NCBI GenBank assembly: GCA_017408185.1
Contig: JAFQVE010000650.1
Coordinates: 1-8,898 of the forward strand
Direction: 5' to 3'
Source: Oscillospiraceae bacterium
Lineage (GTDB): Bacteria > Bacillota_A > Clostridia > Oscillospirales > JAAYXM01
Length of the DNA stretch: 8,898 nt
Below the pieces are notes generated by a model that ran no database searches, had not been told where the DNA came from, and worked only from the letters and a program-made list of their open reading frames with translations. Shown here in pieces: positions 1 to 6,674 of the stretch. How positions within the stretch are numbered: the first letter of the stretch is position 1; each line of letters begins with the position of its first letter. A program made the position numbers and the translations under genes.

Positions 1-63
1 AAATTGCATACTTACCGCAAAAAATTACAAAAAATATTGCAACACATTAAATTAATATTTTAT

Positions 64-92
64 TTGTGTTTTTTTCGGTTCTATGTTATTAT
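64..92 (+). promoter_or_regulatory. possible sigma-70-type promoter of the ROK regulator gene
   Basis: A TTGTGT box at 64-69 and a TATTAT box at 87-92 are separated by 17 bases. The -10 box matches TATAAT at five of six positions, but the -35 box matches only its TTG. Transcription would start near 98-100 and leave a leader of about 20 bases that contains the Shine-Dalgarno site and the ATG at 119. The surrounding DNA is very AT-rich, so chance matches are easy and this call is weak. Confidence 0.35.
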
Positions 93-105
93 ATATGAAA
101 AGAAC

Positions 106-113
106 AGGGGGGA
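106..113 (+). promoter_or_regulatory. Shine-Dalgarno site that sets the ROK gene start at 119
   Basis: The purine run AGGGGGGA lies five bases before the ATG at 119. Two in-frame ATGs upstream (83 and 95) have no comparable site before them, and if the promoter proposed here is right they lie upstream of the transcript start. This decides for the 381-residue form. Confidence 0.7.
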
Positions 114-118
114 TAGAT

Positions 119-1264
119 ATGTTTGATAATGTAGGAAACGTCAGGTTTATGCAAAAGCTCAACCGTGAGAAGGCACTCAGCTTTATTCGTAAGAACAGCC
201 CGGTGTCGAGAAATGAGCTGGCAAAGATTACGGGGCTGAGTCTTTCCTCCATAACTAATATAATAAACTTTTTTATTGATTCAAACCTCGTTACGGAAAC
301 CGGAAGAATAAAAAACGCGGGCGCGGGACGCCGCGCGGTTATGCTTGAATTTAATGCAAGCGCATATTCAATCATCGCAATAAATATAGAGCCGGATGAA
401 GCAACCGTTTCAATCACCGACCTTGTCGGCGGTATTTTAGAGAGCGAAAGCGTCGCGATATCCAAGAAAGAAACGGCTGATAAAGTGCTTTCTGTTATTG
501 AAGAGCGGGTTTTGTCCGTTATTGGCAAGCGTGCGGATGTAAAGGCGATAGGCTTTGCAGTGTCCGGTCACGTTTCTCCGGACGGAAAAGTCAGCTCAAG
601 CGTTATGGATTGGGACAGAGTTGATGTGAAAACTCGTTTTGAAAAGAGCTGCGGTGTTCCGGTTTACATATCCAACAACACAAAAACAAAAGGCTTGTGG
701 ACGATTCGCGCGCTGAATGATGAAATGCATAAGAATATCGTTTTCCTTGATATGTCCTCCGACGGAATAGGTATAATAAATGCATATGACGGAGAGATAA
801 ATGCCGCTGTTGCGGGGGAATTCGGGCATACGGTAATTTCTGCCGCGGACGGTGAGCTTCGCTGTCTTGAAAATGTCTGCAGTGTCGGATATATTGAGTT
901 GCGCTATGAAGAGCTTTCCGGCGAGCCTGTGCCGATTTCAGATATACATAAGCGCGCGTGCGGCGGAAACAAAATCGCCCGCCGCGTAATTGATGAAGCC
1001 TGCGGATATATGAGCGCGGCGATAATTAATCTCATTATGATGTTTGAGCCGCACCTCATTATCGTGAACGCATCAGAGCTTTTTGAGATAGAGCCGATGT
1101 ATAACGCCGCAATTGACCTTGCGGTTTCGCACACCGCGCGTCTTGCAATGAAAACGCCGGAGTTTAAGAAGGTGTTTGTTGCCTCCGCTCAGTCCGCACA
1201 AGGCGCGGCGCAAATAGCTGCCGACGAGCTTTTTGGCATCTCCGCTCCGGATGATATTTTGTAA
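119..1264 (+). CDS. ROK-family transcriptional regulator (NagC/XylR type)
   Basis: This is probably a cytoplasmic DNA-binding repressor or activator that responds to a sugar or sugar derivative. The 381-residue length fits the family. Residues about 18-62 form a MarR-like winged helix-turn-helix, and residues about 82-310 form the actin-like ROK fold. Kinase hallmarks are gone: there is no DxGxT nucleotide-binding loop near residue 88, and the sugar-kinase ENDAN motif is replaced by SNNTK at 185-189. The ROK zinc motif is also reduced. GEFGH is kept at 233-237, but only the last cysteine of the usual CxCGxxGC remains, in RCLE at 248-251, because the loop is about five residues shorter. It is therefore a regulator and not a glucokinase; whether it binds zinc or a sugar is open. 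The gene converges on the redox operon, so its targets probably lie to the left of the window. The start at 119 was chosen for its Shine-Dalgarno site; an upstream ATG at 83 would add 12 residues. Confidence 0.85.
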   Translation: MFDNVGNVRFMQKLNREKALSFIRKNSPVSRNELAKITGLSLSSITNIINFFIDSNLVTETGRIKNAGAGRRAVMLEFNASAYSIIAINIEPDEATVSITDLVGGILESESVAISKKETADKVLSVIEERVLSVIGKRADVKAIGFAVSGHVSPDGKVSSSVMDWDRVDVKTRFEKSCGVPVYISNNTKTKGLWTIRALNDEMHKNIVFLDMSSDGIGIINAYDGEINAAVAGEFGHTVISAADGELRCLENVCSVGYIELRYEELSGEPVPISDIHKRACGGNKIARRVIDEACGYMSAAIINLIMMFEPHLIIVNASELFEIEPMYNAAIDLAVSHTARLAMKTPEFKKVFVASAQSAQGAAQIAADELFGISAPDDIL

Positions 1265-1285
1265 TACAAAAAATATAATATTATT

Positions 1286-1331
1286 AAAAAGCGTGTTTTC
1301 AAACTGACTTCAGCCTGAAAACACGCTTTTT
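1286..1331. terminator. strong bidirectional rho-independent terminator
   Basis: A perfect 16-base-pair inverted repeat pairs 1286-1301 with 1316-1331, and a short inner CTG/CAG stem can stack in the loop. The stem starts with five A and ends with five T, so either strand gives a GC-containing hairpin closed by a U run. On the + strand it lies 21 bases after the stop codon of the ROK gene. On the minus strand it lies 169 bases after the stop codon of the redox operon, and the DNA beyond it is T-rich. It most likely ends both convergent units. Confidence 0.85.
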
Positions 1332-1394
1332 GCAATTAATTTTTAAAACATAACATGAAAAAATAACATTTGAGCAGATAAACGCCAATTAATG

Positions 1395-1432
1395 AAGGGA
1401 TTGCAACAAAATTCATTTAGCTGCAACCCCTT
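1395..1432 (-). repeat. imperfect inverted repeat in the operon 3' trailer
   Basis: An 11-base arm at 1395-1405 pairs with 1422-1432 across a 16-base loop. The one mismatch becomes a G-U pair in the minus-strand transcript, so it would fold better there than in the + strand. No U run follows, so it is not a good intrinsic terminator alone. It could protect the 3' end of the operon mRNA, or be chance. The rest of the 1265-1500 gap shows no reading frame of interest. Confidence 0.35.
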
Positions 1433-1500
1433 GAATTATATAGCCTTTTTGTGTTCCAAAGTGTTTTTACAGTCCCTGTTCTTTATATCCGTCACAGAGC

Positions 1501-3105
1501 TTATATATTTTCCTGCATTGTATAATTCGGTAAAAGCTTGGGAGAGACGGTATCGGTGAAGATACCCGCAGAGTCAAGCTCCTGAGCAAACTTTTCGATA
1601 TGCGCAAGCGTAAGCTTTCCGGGCTTTGCTTCCTTCGCGGCTTTTGCCGCACTCTGACCGGCACTGCGTCCGAAAACAATGATATCAAGAAGAGAATTAC
1701 CCATAAGACGGTTTCTGCCGTGAATTCCGCCGACAACCTCGCCTGCGGCAAAGAGATTGTTGATATTTGTTGTCATACAGTCAGGCGTGATATCAAGTCC
1801 GCCGTTCTGGTAGTGCAGAGTCGGGAATACAAGAATAGGCTCCTTGCGTATATCAATGCCGTACTTTGCAAACATTCTCATCATTGCAGGAATGCGTGCC
1901 TCAATCGTTCCTTCGCCGCCTATTTTTTCAATCATTGGAGTGTCAAGCCAAATGCCTTTACCACGTCCTGTGTCAATGCCGTTGTTGCGGTCTGAGCATT
2001 CGCGGATGATAGAAGCCGCCGCAACGTCGCGCGTCTCGAGCGGATGCATAAAAACCTCACCGTTTACGTTAACAAGCTTTGCACCGAGAGAGCGAACCTT
2101 TTCCGTAACGAGCGCGCCGAAAATCTGCTCGGGATATGCAACGCCCGTGGGATGATACTGGAGTGTGTCTGCGTAAAGAAGCTTTGCACCTGCGCGGTAT
2201 CCGAGAACAAGTCCGTCTGCCGTTGCGCCGTAGTGGTTTGAGGTCGGGAAGCCCTGATAGTGCATTCTTCCGGCTCCGCCGGTTGCGATTATCACCGTCT
2301 TTGCTTTGGCAACAAGAAGCTCCTTCGTTTCCATATTCATAAGCACGGCGCCTGCAGCATTGCTGTTGGTGTCTAAAATAAGCTCAATTGCGGCGGTAAA
2401 GTCAATTACCGGAATCTGTCGGTTCAGAACCTCATCACGCAGGGTGCGCATGATTTCCGCACCGGAATAGTCCTTCGCTGCGTGCATGCGCTTGCGTGAA
2501 GTTCCGCCGCCGTGAGTTGTAATCATGGTTCCGTCTGCTTCCTTGTCAAACTCAACTCCGAGATCGGAAAGCCATGCAATGGCCTCCGGTGCTTCGCAGA
2601 CGAGCTTTGAAAGAAGCTCACGTTTTGCGGCAAAGTGTCCGCCGCCGAATGCGTCAACAAAGTGAATTGCGGGGGAGTCGTTTGGTTTGTCTGCCGCCTG
2701 AATTCCGCCTTCTGCCATCATTGTATTGGCATCGCCGATGCGGAGCTTTGTGACGATCATAACGTCAGCGCCTGCTTTGTGTGCTTCAATTGCGGCAGAT
2801 GCACCGGCTCCGCCGCCTCCTATGATAAGAACATCGGTTTCATAATCCGGCTTTTCAAGGTTTATATCCTTTGAGGAAATGCGGCTGTGCGCCTGAAGAA
2901 TTTCTGCAAGCTCCGTGGGAACCTTCTCGCCTTTGTTCGGACCGACGGTAAGAGTGACAAATTCGTCCTTTCTGTAATCGGGATGGTAGGTGGAAAGAAG
3001 GTCTTCCTTCTGCTTTGCGGTCATACGCTCAGGTTCGAGTGCGATATTCTTTTCTCTTGCAGCTTCAACGGCGGCAAGTGATTTTTTCAAGTTATCAGGA
3101 TACAT
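1501..3105 (-). CDS. frdA: fumarate reductase / succinate dehydrogenase-type flavoprotein subunit, soluble type
   Basis: Predicted catalytic subunit, reducing fumarate to succinate (or the reverse) on FAD. In the 534-residue protein the dinucleotide-binding motif GGGGAG is at 96-101 and AEGG at 131-134. All five active-site residues known from FrdA/SdhA are identifiable: His318 (HPTG), Glu335 (VTE), the proton-donor Arg359 (TRD), His431 (LHY) and Arg466 (NRL). The His that binds FAD covalently in membrane fumarate reductases is Asn127, so FAD should be non-covalent. Two oddities: about 90 residues precede the FAD domain, whereas FrdA normally begins almost at it, and only 68 residues follow the NRL motif, so the usual C-terminal helical domain is missing. 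L-aspartate oxidase is less likely, because its substrate-binding Glu (Glu121 in E. coli NadB) is replaced by His198 and no nad genes are near. The substrate could still be another unsaturated acid. It is the last gene of the operon, 14 bases after the iron-sulfur subunit. The start is ATG 3105; the GTG at 3114 directly abuts the Shine-Dalgarno site and cannot serve. Confidence 0.85.
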   Translation of the reverse strand: MYPDNLKKSLAAVEAAREKNIALEPERMTAKQKEDLLSTYHPDYRKDEFVTLTVGPNKGEKVPTELAEILQAHSRISSKDINLEKPDYETDVLIIGGGGAGASAAIEAHKAGADVMIVTKLRIGDANTMMAEGGIQAADKPNDSPAIHFVDAFGGGHFAAKRELLSKLVCEAPEAIAWLSDLGVEFDKEADGTMITTHGGGTSRKRMHAAKDYSGAEIMRTLRDEVLNRQIPVIDFTAAIELILDTNSNAAGAVLMNMETKELLVAKAKTVIIATGGAGRMHYQGFPTSNHYGATADGLVLGYRAGAKLLYADTLQYHPTGVAYPEQIFGALVTEKVRSLGAKLVNVNGEVFMHPLETRDVAAASIIRECSDRNNGIDTGRGKGIWLDTPMIEKIGGEGTIEARIPAMMRMFAKYGIDIRKEPILVFPTLHYQNGGLDITPDCMTTNINNLFAAGEVVGGIHGRNRLMGNSLLDIIVFGRSAGQSAAKAAKEAKPGKLTLAHIEKFAQELDSAGIFTDTVSPKLLPNYTMQENI

Positions 3106-3114
3106 TCTGCTCAC

Positions 3115-3120
3115 CCTCCT
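3115..3120 (-). promoter_or_regulatory. Shine-Dalgarno site that sets the frdA start at 3105
   Basis: On the minus strand a perfect AGGAGG ends at 3115, nine bases before the ATG at 3105. An in-frame GTG at 3114 touches the site with no spacing, so translation from it is implausible. The site overlaps the first base of the upstream gene's stop codon, which points to coupled translation. Confidence 0.8.
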
Positions 3121-3794
3121 TATTCTTCGATTTCGCGGTTGTTGTAAAGCTCTTTTATTTCTTCAATTGGCTTTTGCATAAGAGCTTCAATCAGGTCCTT
3201 GAAATCGCCGTTTTTGATTTCCTTAACTCGGTCCTCGAGATGACCGCAGCCGGGAGCGAGGTATTTGCCGTTGATTCTCCGAGCGAGCATTGCAACCTGC
3301 GGATGGGAAATTCCGGCGGGGCATCTGGATGAGCATACGCCGCACATTACACAGTCAAAAGACTCCTCAGCGCATTTTTCAAAATCACCGCGCTGTGCAT
3401 AAGCAATATACTGCATAACATTAAGCTCCTGCGTACAGCTCTTTGTGCAGGCATTGCAACCGATGCAGGCGTAAATTTCCGGATAAAGCTGCATCATTAT
3501 TGATTGATCTGTGGGGATTTTTTCAATATCATAGCCTTGCTTTACAAGCGGGAAGAACGGGAGAGTTGCTATGTACATATTATTTTCAACCTGCGTCTGG
3601 CAGGCAAGACATGCCTTCAGCTCGCGCTCGCCCTTGATACGGTAAATCGTAGCGCACGCACCGCAGAAGCCGTTGCGGCAGCCGCATCCGCGCACAAGCT
3701 GATATCCGGCATATTCCATTGCGGTCATAATCGTCAGATTCCCGGGAACGGAATACTTTTTGCCAAATATAAAAACATCAACAAAATTTTCCAT
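3120..3794 (-). CDS. frdB: fumarate reductase-type iron-sulfur subunit with one [2Fe-2S] and two [4Fe-4S] sites
   Basis: Predicted electron-carrying partner of the flavoprotein encoded next. In the 224-residue protein, residues about 1-85 form a plant-type ferredoxin domain with a Cx4CxxC motif (Cys39, 44, 47) and a distal cysteine pair (62, 65), one of which completes a [2Fe-2S] site. Residues about 105-165 hold two full CxxCxxCxxxC motifs: Cys110/113/116/120 and Cys148/151/154/158. Classical FrdB/SdhB carries [2Fe-2S], [4Fe-4S] and [3Fe-4S]; here both C-terminal motifs have four cysteines, so two [4Fe-4S] clusters are expected. The last 60 or so residues are a charged helical tail without cysteine clusters. 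The CCG domains that TfrB of methanogens carries for thiol chemistry are absent, and no FrdC/FrdD membrane anchor is encoded in the window, so the pair should be soluble. The start is ATG 3794; the in-frame GTG at 3803 overlaps the Shine-Dalgarno site. Confidence 0.85.
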   Translation of the reverse strand: MENFVDVFIFGKKYSVPGNLTIMTAMEYAGYQLVRGCGCRNGFCGACATIYRIKGERELKACLACQTQVENNMYIATLPFFPLVKQGYDIEKIPTDQSIMMQLYPEIYACIGCNACTKSCTQELNVMQYIAYAQRGDFEKCAEESFDCVMCGVCSSRCPAGISHPQVAMLARRINGKYLAPGCGHLEDRVKEIKNGDFKDLIEALMQKPIEEIKELYNNREIEE

Positions 3795-3802
3795 GTTTGT
3801 CA

Positions 3803-3807
3803 CCCTT
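3803..3807 (-). promoter_or_regulatory. Shine-Dalgarno site that sets the frdB start at 3794
   Basis: AAGGG on the minus strand (followed by TG) lies eight bases before the ATG at 3794. The in-frame GTG codon at 3803 uses the last G of this site, so it is not a usable start. The 40-base gap before this gene, the largest in the operon, shows no hairpin or clear promoter. Confidence 0.6.
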
Positions 3808-3834
3808 ATCTTTCTATCTCAAAACTGTATGCTT

Positions 3835-4662
3835 TTAATATTCCGACGGAAGCTCATCAAGCTCGTCACAGCGGAAAACAGGTCCGTCCTTGCAGACGTA
3901 TTTTGAACCTACATTGCATCTTCCGCATTTTCCTACTCCGCATTTCATACGCAGCTCAAGTGTTGTATATATCTGGGTTTTGTCAAAGCCGAGGGAGCAA
4001 AGTCCGTCAAGCGTGAACTTAATCATAATCGGTGGTCCGCACAGTACAGCGGTTTTGTCAGTTGTGAAGTTAAGCTCCTTCACATAATTCGGAACAAATC
4101 CGACGTGTCCGTCCCAACCCTCCTGCGGGTTGTCTATGGTGAGGTGAACGTTAACACCTGCATCGTTTGACCATTCTTCGATAATTTCATTGTAGTCAAG
4201 CAAATCCTCGCGTCCGCGCGCACCGTAAACGATGTCAATATCGCCGTAGCGGTCGCGGTAGTGGCGGCAGTAGTTTATTACCGAGCGCAGAGGCGCAAGA
4301 CCTACGCCGCCGGCGATGAAGAGCAGATTCTTTCCGGCAAATACGTCATCAACAGGGAAAGGCTTGCCGTAAGGGCCGCGGATTGTTATCTGCTGACCGA
4401 CCTCTGCGCTGTGAAGCCATTCCGTAACGCATCCGCACTTTTTGATTGAAAACTCCATATATTCTTCGTTTGTGGGTGAGGACGTTATGGAGAACATAGC
4501 CTCGCCGACTCCGGGAACGGAGAGCATAGCACACTGGCCCGGGCGGTGGTCAAACGCTTTTTTTCCGTCAGGAGTAACAACCCGGAAGGTTTTGATATCG
4601 GGAGTGTCTATGCGTACATCGGTGATAACGCCGATTTTTGGAATTAATGCGTCATTGTTCAT
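3835..4662 (-). CDS. flxA: FlxA/AsrB-like FAD and NAD(P)-binding oxidoreductase subunit with C-terminal [2Fe-2S]
   Basis: Predicted NAD(P)H-facing subunit of the complex. The 275-residue protein has the ferredoxin-NADP reductase fold seen in FlxA, AsrB and the PyrK electron-transfer subunit of dihydroorotate dehydrogenase. An N-terminal FAD beta-barrel carries FSIT at 57-60 in place of the usual RxYS/FSI motif. The nucleotide-binding domain carries AGGVGLAPLR at 117-126 and CGPP at 208-211. The C-terminal cysteine motif Cx4CxxCx7C (Cys241, 246, 249, 257) should bind [2Fe-2S]. The gene starts inside the end of the previous gene (11-base overlap) with GGAGG eight bases upstream of the ATG. Sulfite reductase function (AsrB) is unlikely, since no AsrC siroheme subunit is present and the neighbours are HdrA and MvhD. 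NADH versus NADPH preference cannot be read reliably from the motif. Confidence 0.85.
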   Translation of the reverse strand: MNNDALIPKIGVITDVRIDTPDIKTFRVVTPDGKKAFDHRPGQCAMLSVPGVGEAMFSITSSPTNEEYMEFSIKKCGCVTEWLHSAEVGQQITIRGPYGKPFPVDDVFAGKNLLFIAGGVGLAPLRSVINYCRHYRDRYGDIDIVYGARGREDLLDYNEIIEEWSNDAGVNVHLTIDNPQEGWDGHVGFVPNYVKELNFTTDKTAVLCGPPIMIKFTLDGLCSLGFDKTQIYTTLELRMKCGVGKCGRCNVGSKYVCKDGPVFRCDELDELPSEY

Positions 4663-5683
4663 TTTTGTTACCTCCGAGTTTTTTCATAACTTTGACTATG
4701 TTCATTGAAATGGGGCATCTTGAAACACATCTTCCGCAACCGACGCATCCGAAGATACCGTCATTGTTTTCGGGGAAATATACAAGCTTGTGCATAAATC
4801 TCTGACGGAAGCGTTCCTTTTGGGAAAGCCTGTTATTTCCGTGTGCCATTTTGGTAAACTCGGAATACATACACGAATCCCAGCATCTGTAACGGATTAC
4901 GCCGTTTCCGGTTTTGAAATCCTTGATGTCATAGCATTGGCAGGTGGGGCATACAAAAGTACATGTTCCGCAACCGAGGCAAGCTTCGGAAAGCTCGCTC
5001 CACTCCGGTGCGTTGAAAAACTCGTCTGTTTTTCCGCCGCCGAACGAATCTGTCGAAAGGCTCCCGAGCGGAAGCTTTTCTGCGATTTTCTTTATGCTTT
5101 CTTTTATCGTATCTGCGCTGTCGTCGGTGCAATCTTCCGTAACAGCTTCAAGCTTCTCGAGCAACGCCTCGCCTTTTTCGGTGTTGGCATAAAGGTAAAG
5201 ATTCTCTTTATCCTTCCAGGCGGTTATATCTCCGCCCGGTTCCGCGGGCGAAATTCCGAAAGCCGTGCAGAAGCAGGTTTCGGACGGCTTATTGCAGGCT
5301 ACTGAAATTATGATTCCGTGCTCGCGGCGGGAAGCATAAAAGCTGTCATAAGGTTCGGTGAGGAAAACGCGGTCGAGTATATCAAAGCTTCTTGCATCGC
5401 AAGCGCGAACGCCGAACACAGCAAAATCCTCTTTTTCATCTCTTGTGTCGATGATTTCAATGTTCTTGCCTTCGGTTTTGAATTTCATAAGGTCTTCGCT
5501 CTGCGGGAAGAAAAAGTCCTTCGGGCTTTTTGTTGTATTCAGAGCATCGGACCACTCCATGCCGTTTTCCCACTTTGTGAAAGCGGCTTTTCCGTCGCTT
5601 CCGTCAACGGGAAGATAAAGAGTCATTGATTTTGTAATTTCTTTAAAAACGGAATTGATTTTTTCTAAAGCGCATTTACGCAT
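4652..5683 (-). CDS. flxB: FlxB/AsrA-like iron-sulfur electron-transfer protein
   Basis: A 343-residue relative of anaerobic sulfite reductase subunit A and of the beta-type hydrogenase iron-sulfur subunits, probably linking FlxA to the other iron-sulfur subunits. Residues about 85-100 hold the conserved GVRACDA stretch, and residues 130-139 a CNKPSETCFC motif. Two ferredoxin motifs follow near the C-terminus: Cys235/238/241/245 and Cys313/316/319/323. Further cysteines at 248, 250, 267 and 271 lie between them, typical of the AsrA family and possibly ligands or structural. There is no transmembrane segment or signal peptide. The start was set at ATG 5683, six bases after a GGGAGGG site; a longer open frame to 5770 would add 29 residues lying inside the upstream gene. 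It overlaps that gene by 8 bases and the next one by 11. Which of this and the next upstream gene best matches FlxB or FlxC is a judgement from the AsrA likeness. Confidence 0.8.
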   Translation of the reverse strand: MRKCALEKINSVFKEITKSMTLYLPVDGSDGKAAFTKWENGMEWSDALNTTKSPKDFFFPQSEDLMKFKTEGKNIEIIDTRDEKEDFAVFGVRACDARSFDILDRVFLTEPYDSFYASRREHGIIISVACNKPSETCFCTAFGISPAEPGGDITAWKDKENLYLYANTEKGEALLEKLEAVTEDCTDDSADTIKESIKKIAEKLPLGSLSTDSFGGGKTDEFFNAPEWSELSEACLGCGTCTFVCPTCQCYDIKDFKTGNGVIRYRCWDSCMYSEFTKMAHGNNRLSQKERFRQRFMHKLVYFPENNDGIFGCVGCGRCVSRCPISMNIVKVMKKLGGNKNEQ

Positions 5684-6674
5684 CTGTATCCCTCCCGTTA
5701 AAAACGTCACACGGCTCAATATCGTCTGTTGTGTAATCAACAAGCGGTGCACGTGAGCCAACCTCGGCACCTGCCTGATATTCGCCGTAGAAGCAGTTTA
5801 TATCCTTTATAAACTTACGATTGAGCAAATGAAGCGGTATGTTCTGCGGGCATACGCGTGAACATTCTCCGCAGTCTGTACACCGTCCTGCAACGTGGAA
5901 TGCACGGATGATATGGAACATCTTTTCCTCAAAGCTCGATGACGGTGCCTTGCTTTCCGCACCGGATGCGGGATTGTTGAAAACGCATTTTTCACAGGTG
6001 CAGGCAGGGCAGATGTCACGGCAGGCATTGCAACGGATGCAACGGGAAAGCTCGTTCTGCCAGAAAGCATAGCGTTCATCCGGCGTCATTTTTTCGAGCT
6101 TTTCAACCTCATCAAAGCGGTTTGATGAGATAACCTCGCCGTCCTCACCGAGAAGCTCGTCATACGCAACGTGCTTTTTGCTCTTACAGTTTATGCAGCG
6201 TTCTGCAAGAACGTCTGCCTTATCAATTTCAACAGGCGCATCACCGTAAAGCGTTTCGACTATGAGCTTGTCGCCATTGTCGGTGATTTTTGAAATGCCG
6301 TCACCGGTGATCTTCTTTATCTTATCAATATCTGCCATACCGTTGCAGGGAATACCTACGGCATAAACCTTTTCGCGGTCAAAGCGATGCTCGGTGAGAA
6401 GCTGATTGAAGCTGTATGTATCGCACGGCTTTAAGAATACAAGAAGCTTGCCTTCAAGTCGGTCTGTTTTTGAAACAAGATACTTTGAAAAGTTTGCACC
6501 GCAGAAGTCATTCCAGATAAACTCGCGATTAAGTTCATCGGCGGAAGTGAAAACAGCGGGTGTGATGTCGTAGTCAAAATCGCCGCGCTTCCAGCCAAGG
6601 ACAGCGGAAACGGTGTTGCTGTCAAGCAGAGAAACTGCTTTATCAATAAGTTGTTTGCGTGTTAACGCTTGCAT
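5676..6674 (-). CDS. flxC: FlxC-like iron-sulfur protein with two [4Fe-4S] motifs
   Basis: A 332-residue soluble iron-sulfur protein, a distant cousin of the AsrA-like neighbour; in the Flx-type NADH dehydrogenase two such subunits occur together. Residues about 1-155 are an alpha/beta domain with the family's FLKPCD stretch at 80-85 and a conserved VGIPCNG at 106-112. A CINC pair sits at 160-163. Ferredoxin motif one uses Cys212/215/218/222, with more cysteines at 225, 227 and 230. Motif two uses Cys265/268/271/275. The C-terminal tail of about 55 residues is mostly polar. The ATG at 6674 has GGAGG eight bases upstream and lies inside the end of mvhD (13-base overlap). The role is inferred from position between MvhD and the FlxB/FlxA pair: an electron wire between the NAD(P)H module and HdrA-MvhD. 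It could also be named a generic 4Fe-4S dicluster protein. Confidence 0.75.
   Translation of the reverse strand: MQALTRKQLIDKAVSLLDSNTVSAVLGWKRGDFDYDITPAVFTSADELNREFIWNDFCGANFSKYLVSKTDRLEGKLLVFLKPCDTYSFNQLLTEHRFDREKVYAVGIPCNGMADIDKIKKITGDGISKITDNGDKLIVETLYGDAPVEIDKADVLAERCINCKSKKHVAYDELLGEDGEVISSNRFDEVEKLEKMTPDERYAFWQNELSRCIRCNACRDICPACTCEKCVFNNPASGAESKAPSSSFEEKMFHIIRAFHVAGRCTDCGECSRVCPQNIPLHLLNRKFIKDINCFYGEYQAGAEVGSRAPLVDYTTDDIEPCDVFNGRDTDA
5690..5696 (-). promoter_or_regulatory. Shine-Dalgarno site that sets the flxB start at 5683
   Basis: GGGAGGG on the minus strand lies six bases before the ATG at 5683, inside the coding end of the preceding gene. It rules against the upstream ATG at 5770 in the same frame. 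Confidence 0.75.

Noticed and set aside
83..118. Upstream ATGs (83, 95) as the start of the ROK gene
   Set aside because: They have no Shine-Dalgarno site, and the strong site at 106-113 would lie inside the coding sequence; ATG 119 fits better.
1265..1500. A small gene, tRNA or riboswitch in the intergenic gap
   Set aside because: No ribosome site with a sensible frame and no cloverleaf or known aptamer core is visible; only the two hairpins stand out.
1600..2342. Plus-strand open frames opposite frdA, and similar ones opposite the other operon genes
   Set aside because: They lack Shine-Dalgarno sites and family likeness and lie antisense to well-supported genes; they are by-products of codon bias.
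1501..3105. L-aspartate oxidase (NadB) or adenylylsulfate reductase (AprA) as the identity of the flavoprotein
   Set aside because: The aspartate-binding Glu of NadB is replaced by His198, there are no nad or apr genes, and the dicarboxylate-binding His and Arg residues of fumarate reductase are all present.
3835..5683. An anaerobic sulfite reductase (asrAB) system
   Set aside because: There is no siroheme subunit AsrC, and the genes are locked by overlaps to HdrA and MvhD; the likeness reflects a shared electron-transfer fold.
5684..5770. A 29-residue N-terminal extension of the FlxB-like protein
   Set aside because: It lies inside the upstream gene in another frame, has no family likeness, and the GGGAGGG site points to ATG 5683.
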